Below, one piece after another: positions 4,951 to 7,103 of a DNA stretch of 7,103 nucleotides. The notes beneath the pieces were generated by a model. It worked only from the letters and a program-made list of their open reading frames with translations. It had not been told where the DNA came from and did no database searches. Origin of the DNA: an uncultured Pseudomonadota bacterium (GTDB lineage Bacteria; Pseudomonadota; Alphaproteobacteria; Rs-D84); contig CAMYXE010000035.1 of the NCBI GenBank assembly GCA_947303165.1, positions 1 through 7,103 of the forward strand, read 5' to 3'. Within the stretch, counting starts at the first letter, position 1. Each line of letters opens with the position of its first letter. The translations under genes and the position numbers were made by a program.

Positions 4951-6633
4951 TTATCTCATCGTTGGAACAATTGCGTCATCATTGTAGAAGCTAAGGAATT
5001 TCTTACCAGTTCCACAATATATCTTTTGCAAGGAATCATTATATTCTCGTGTTGCTTGGGTCAACCTATCCTCTATGTCTGCCTGGGCACCCTGGTATCC
5101 AGAAAACCCACCCATTGCCCCACCAACACCGGCACCTTTGGCCGTTGCGCCAAGACGTGCTTTGTTTGATAGGTCTATTATACCACCATCTTCGGCATCA
5201 ACCGTCATTGGTTTAAAATCCTCCACTGTGAAATAAACTTCATCTTTTTCGCTTGTCTTATTTTCTTTGATAACTTTATCACAGTCAATTGGATCGCCTT
5301 TGTGGTCACGTCTGCAAACAGGGGCCTTTTTACCCTCAACTGATTTCCATTTGTCCCAATCATCTTCTTTGGAACCAAACTTGCCTTCTTGGAATCCTAC
5401 GACAACCGCGGGTATACTTAATCCATCGCGTCTTTCAGCTTCGGCTTCAAAATATGCATCACCGTCCCCACTAGCTGGTGCACCTTCTATAGCGGACCCA
5501 TCTTTATCAAAATGATAAAACCTAACATCGGGCTTGTCTCTAAGTTCTACAGGATTTTTATATTTTCCAACAACGTCACCCGCAACTTTTGTAACAACTA
5601 ACCTGTTATCTCTTTTACATTCACCCCGATTGCCGTCTTTAATCTCACATGTAAATGTATTTTTACCGTTAACCGTCGAAAATACAACTATTTTATCCGT
5701 ATCCAATTCAGTGGTTTTGGTCACGCTACCCCACAAACACGTTGTTTCTGCGTTGTTGTAAACACATTTTTCTACTTTTAATACATTTTCACCTGTTTGC
5801 GACATATTTCCAATAACACCCCCAGCCGCCGCATTAACCCCAGTATGCAATATAACATCGCCAGCTACTTTGCCAGAATATGTACTGGCCGTCATCAATG
5901 CCGCCGCCGCCGCCGCACCAATCGCCGTTGTTTTCATTTTTTCTTTATTGGTTCCCAACAACTTATCTGATCCTGGCTCTGATTTTCCTATCAGATTTCC
6001 ACCCAAACCACCAACCAGTGCCGCCGCCGCAATTTTTAATCCGGCTTTGCTTTTCTGCTCTTCATTCATAACCTTGACAACATCTTCGCGCGTTGGTTGT
6101 GCATCTGCGGGGAAGATAACATTTGCTATATCTGGCAAATACGACGATTCTGGAAAATCTGATATATTACATCTTACCGCATCCCCGGCTGCCAATTTTC
6201 CGCGTGCAACAGTTGTATATTCCGACGCCCCATTTGCACCCAAGAAACGCATTTCAACCACTGCGACACATGTAGATTCACCCCCAGCACCACGCCCCAT
6301 TGTTGGTTTATCCCAAATAAATTCTCCTTCGGGATAAATCATTGCGCATTTATTCAAAGTTTCCACGTCTGTTTTGGCATTTTCATCGCCGTGTTTGATT
6401 TGTTCGGCCAATTCCTTATTTGCAACTGGCACTGGTAGCGCAACTTCTACCTGAACATCTGCAGCCGTAGCGGCGGCAGAACCATAATATTGCTGTTCTA
6501 ATGCAACCGTATTTTTAGAAGAATTTGCGTAACTACGCGACACATTACCAACACGGATTGCGGCAACCGCATCACCGATGACTATCATCGCTACTAATAA
6601 AGAATAGCAAAACGCACAATTATTTTTTTTCAT
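4951..6633 (-). CDS. Large secreted cysteine-rich hypothetical protein
   Basis: I do not recognise this 560-residue protein. The frame also has an ATG at 6651, but AGAGAGG 7 nt before the ATG at 6633 and the signal peptide that follows (MKKNN, hydrophobic core 6-20, D-A-V-A-A to 25) favour 6633. There is no lipobox Cys at the cleavage site, so it is not a lipoprotein. The mature part has ten Cys, an even number (96, 122, 155, 290, 299, 329, 339, 440, 451, 540), including three short loops CX8C, CX9C and CX10C that suggest disulfide-bonded beta-hairpins in an oxidising compartment. Ala/Gly-rich hydrophobic stretches at about 197-216, 235-250, 256-277 and 494-514 resemble glycine zippers or membrane-inserting segments. 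It follows a beta-barrel gene after 38 nt, suggesting an envelope or surface role. Confidence 0.8.
   Translation of the reverse strand: MKKNNCAFCYSLLVAMIVIGDAVAAIRVGNVSRSYANSSKNTVALEQQYYGSAAATAADVQVEVALPVPVANKELAEQIKHGDENAKTDVETLNKCAMIYPEGEFIWDKPTMGRGAGGESTCVAVVEMRFLGANGASEYTTVARGKLAAGDAVRCNISDFPESSYLPDIANVIFPADAQPTREDVVKVMNEEQKSKAGLKIAAAALVGGLGGNLIGKSEPGSDKLLGTNKEKMKTTAIGAAAAAALMTASTYSGKVAGDVILHTGVNAAAGGVIGNMSQTGENVLKVEKCVYNNAETTCLWGSVTKTTELDTDKIVVFSTVNGKNTFTCEIKDGNRGECKRDNRLVVTKVAGDVVGKYKNPVELRDKPDVRFYHFDKDGSAIEGAPASGDGDAYFEAEAERRDGLSIPAVVVGFQEGKFGSKEDDWDKWKSVEGKKAPVCRRDHKGDPIDCDKVIKENKTSEKDEVYFTVEDFKPMTVDAEDGGIIDLSNKARLGATAKGAGVGGAMGGFSGYQGAQADIEDRLTQATREYNDSLQKIYCGTGKKFLSFYNDDAIVPTMR
5900..5914. 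repeat. Short trinucleotide run (GCC x5) inside the secreted-protein gene
   Basis: Five GCC units on the plus strand encode consecutive GCG alanine codons of the six-Ala run on the minus strand. Slippage would change the number of alanines without shifting the frame. It is probably only a composition effect of the Ala-rich segment. Confidence 0.6.
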
Positions 6634-6640
6634 CCGCGAA

Positions 6641-6649
6641 CCTCTCTCC
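6641..6649 (-). promoter_or_regulatory. Ribosome-binding site fixing the start of the secreted protein
   Basis: The minus strand reads GGAGAGAGG followed by 7 nt and the ATG at 6633. It overlaps the alternative upstream ATG at 6651, which itself has no Shine-Dalgarno, so the downstream start, which begins a normal signal peptide, is preferred. Confidence 0.7.
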
Positions 6650-6671
6650 ATGCCCTAGCAAATAAACGGAT

Positions 6672-7103
6672 TTAGAATTGTAATCTTAACCGCGCACCAA
6701 CGTCCACCATGGATAACCGACCACTTTCATACCAATTTGTATAATGGAACACGCTGTCATAATTTGCCTGCGCTTCACTGCCGTATCCATCAGACAACCA
6801 TTCAGTCTGGGACAAAACGATACTGCCAGACGTTTTTACTTTGCCTAAATTAGCATAACGCGCAAAGAAATCTATTTTGATACCACCACCTAAATCCGTG
6901 GTAATACCGCCTTCAACCATAAATGCAAGTTGCTCATTCGTTCCACCATTATGGTATGCATAAATATCAGAAATACCTGTCAGAACACCTGCTTCGTTAA
7001 TTGTTTCGCTTAAATCTTCAACGATTGTATAATATGTTTTATCAAAAACAACGTAATCGGCGATTGTATTAAGTGAAATACCAACACCAACACCAATATA
7101 TGG
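6672..7103 (-). CDS. C-terminal part of an outer-membrane beta-barrel protein (5' truncated by window edge)
   Basis: The minus-strand frame is open from the right edge to TAA at 6672-6674 and gives 143 residues; the start lies outside. The segment begins PYIGVGVGIS, typical of small porin-like or opacity-type barrels, and then shows alternating polar/hydrophobic beta strands separated by Gly/Asn/Ser/Asp-rich turns. The last strand, DVGARLRLQF, ends in Phe, the usual C-terminal signal recognised by the BAM assembly machinery. An internal Met at 6920 is not the true start, since coding sequence continues upstream. It is probably co-transcribed with the secreted protein 38 nt downstream. The barrel family (OmpA-like, OmpW-like, surface antigen) cannot be decided from this fragment. 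Confidence 0.75.
   Translation of the reverse strand, partial: PYIGVGVGISLNTIADYVVFDKTYYTIVEDLSETINEAGVLTGISDIYAYHNGGTNEQLAFMVEGGITTDLGGGIKIDFFARYANLGKVKTSGSIVLSQTEWLSDGYGSEAQANYDSVFHYTNWYESGRLSMVDVGARLRLQF

Noticed and set aside
5870..6337. A 155-codon plus-strand frame antisense to the secreted protein
   Set aside because: It is Pro/Ser/Ala-rich shadow translation of GC-rich alanine codons. The minus-strand protein has a signal peptide and a coherent architecture.
6672..6920. A complete 82-residue gene starting at the Met at 6920
   Set aside because: The same frame is open to the window edge, with barrel-like sequence upstream of that Met, so it is the end of a longer gene.
1..7103. Mobile elements, phage genes or a CRISPR array
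   Set aside because: No transposase or integrase motif, no terminal repeat with target duplication and no regularly spaced direct repeats were seen.

Overview
The window is moderately AT-rich bacterial DNA, dense with genes. A probable outer-membrane beta-barrel (6672-7103, minus) and a large signal-peptide-bearing, cysteine-rich protein point to a Gram-negative (diderm) bacterium. An uncultured host-associated alphaproteobacterium is my best guess, but it rests on general gene style only and is weak. Genes on both strands meet at shared, apparently bidirectional terminators.

Left part (1-1012): the 3' end of an unrecognised plus-strand gene (2-235) is followed by a terminator that also faces the end of a minus-strand tRNA pair, tRNA-Asp(GTC) then tRNA-Glu(TTC). 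The tRNA promoter has a perfect palindrome in its spacer. Divergent from it is a good plus-strand promoter driving a roughly 170-nt structured RNA (about 644-815). This RNA ends in a terminator and can fold in two competing ways, including a pseudoknot and an antiterminator-like helix. The only gene behind it is a 56-residue ORF (842-1012). This unit, which looks like a riboswitch or attenuator, is the most interesting element here.

Middle (1005-3425): on the minus strand, a three-repeat helical protein of unknown function abuts lgt (prolipoprotein diacylglyceryl transferase) as TAA-ATG. Divergently, a Bax-inhibitor-1 family membrane protein and a small 2[4Fe-4S] ferredoxin form a short plus-strand operon closed by a strong terminator.

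Right part (3500-7103): a single-chain alpha2-type glycyl-tRNA synthetase is followed by a bidirectional terminator. Facing it is a minus-strand surface operon: the C-terminal part of the beta-barrel, then a 560-residue secreted protein with ten mature cysteines and several small-residue (glycine-zipper-like) segments. lgt, the barrel and the secreted protein all concern the envelope; the tRNAs and GlyRS concern translation. I see no transposase, integrase, CRISPR array or phage gene.
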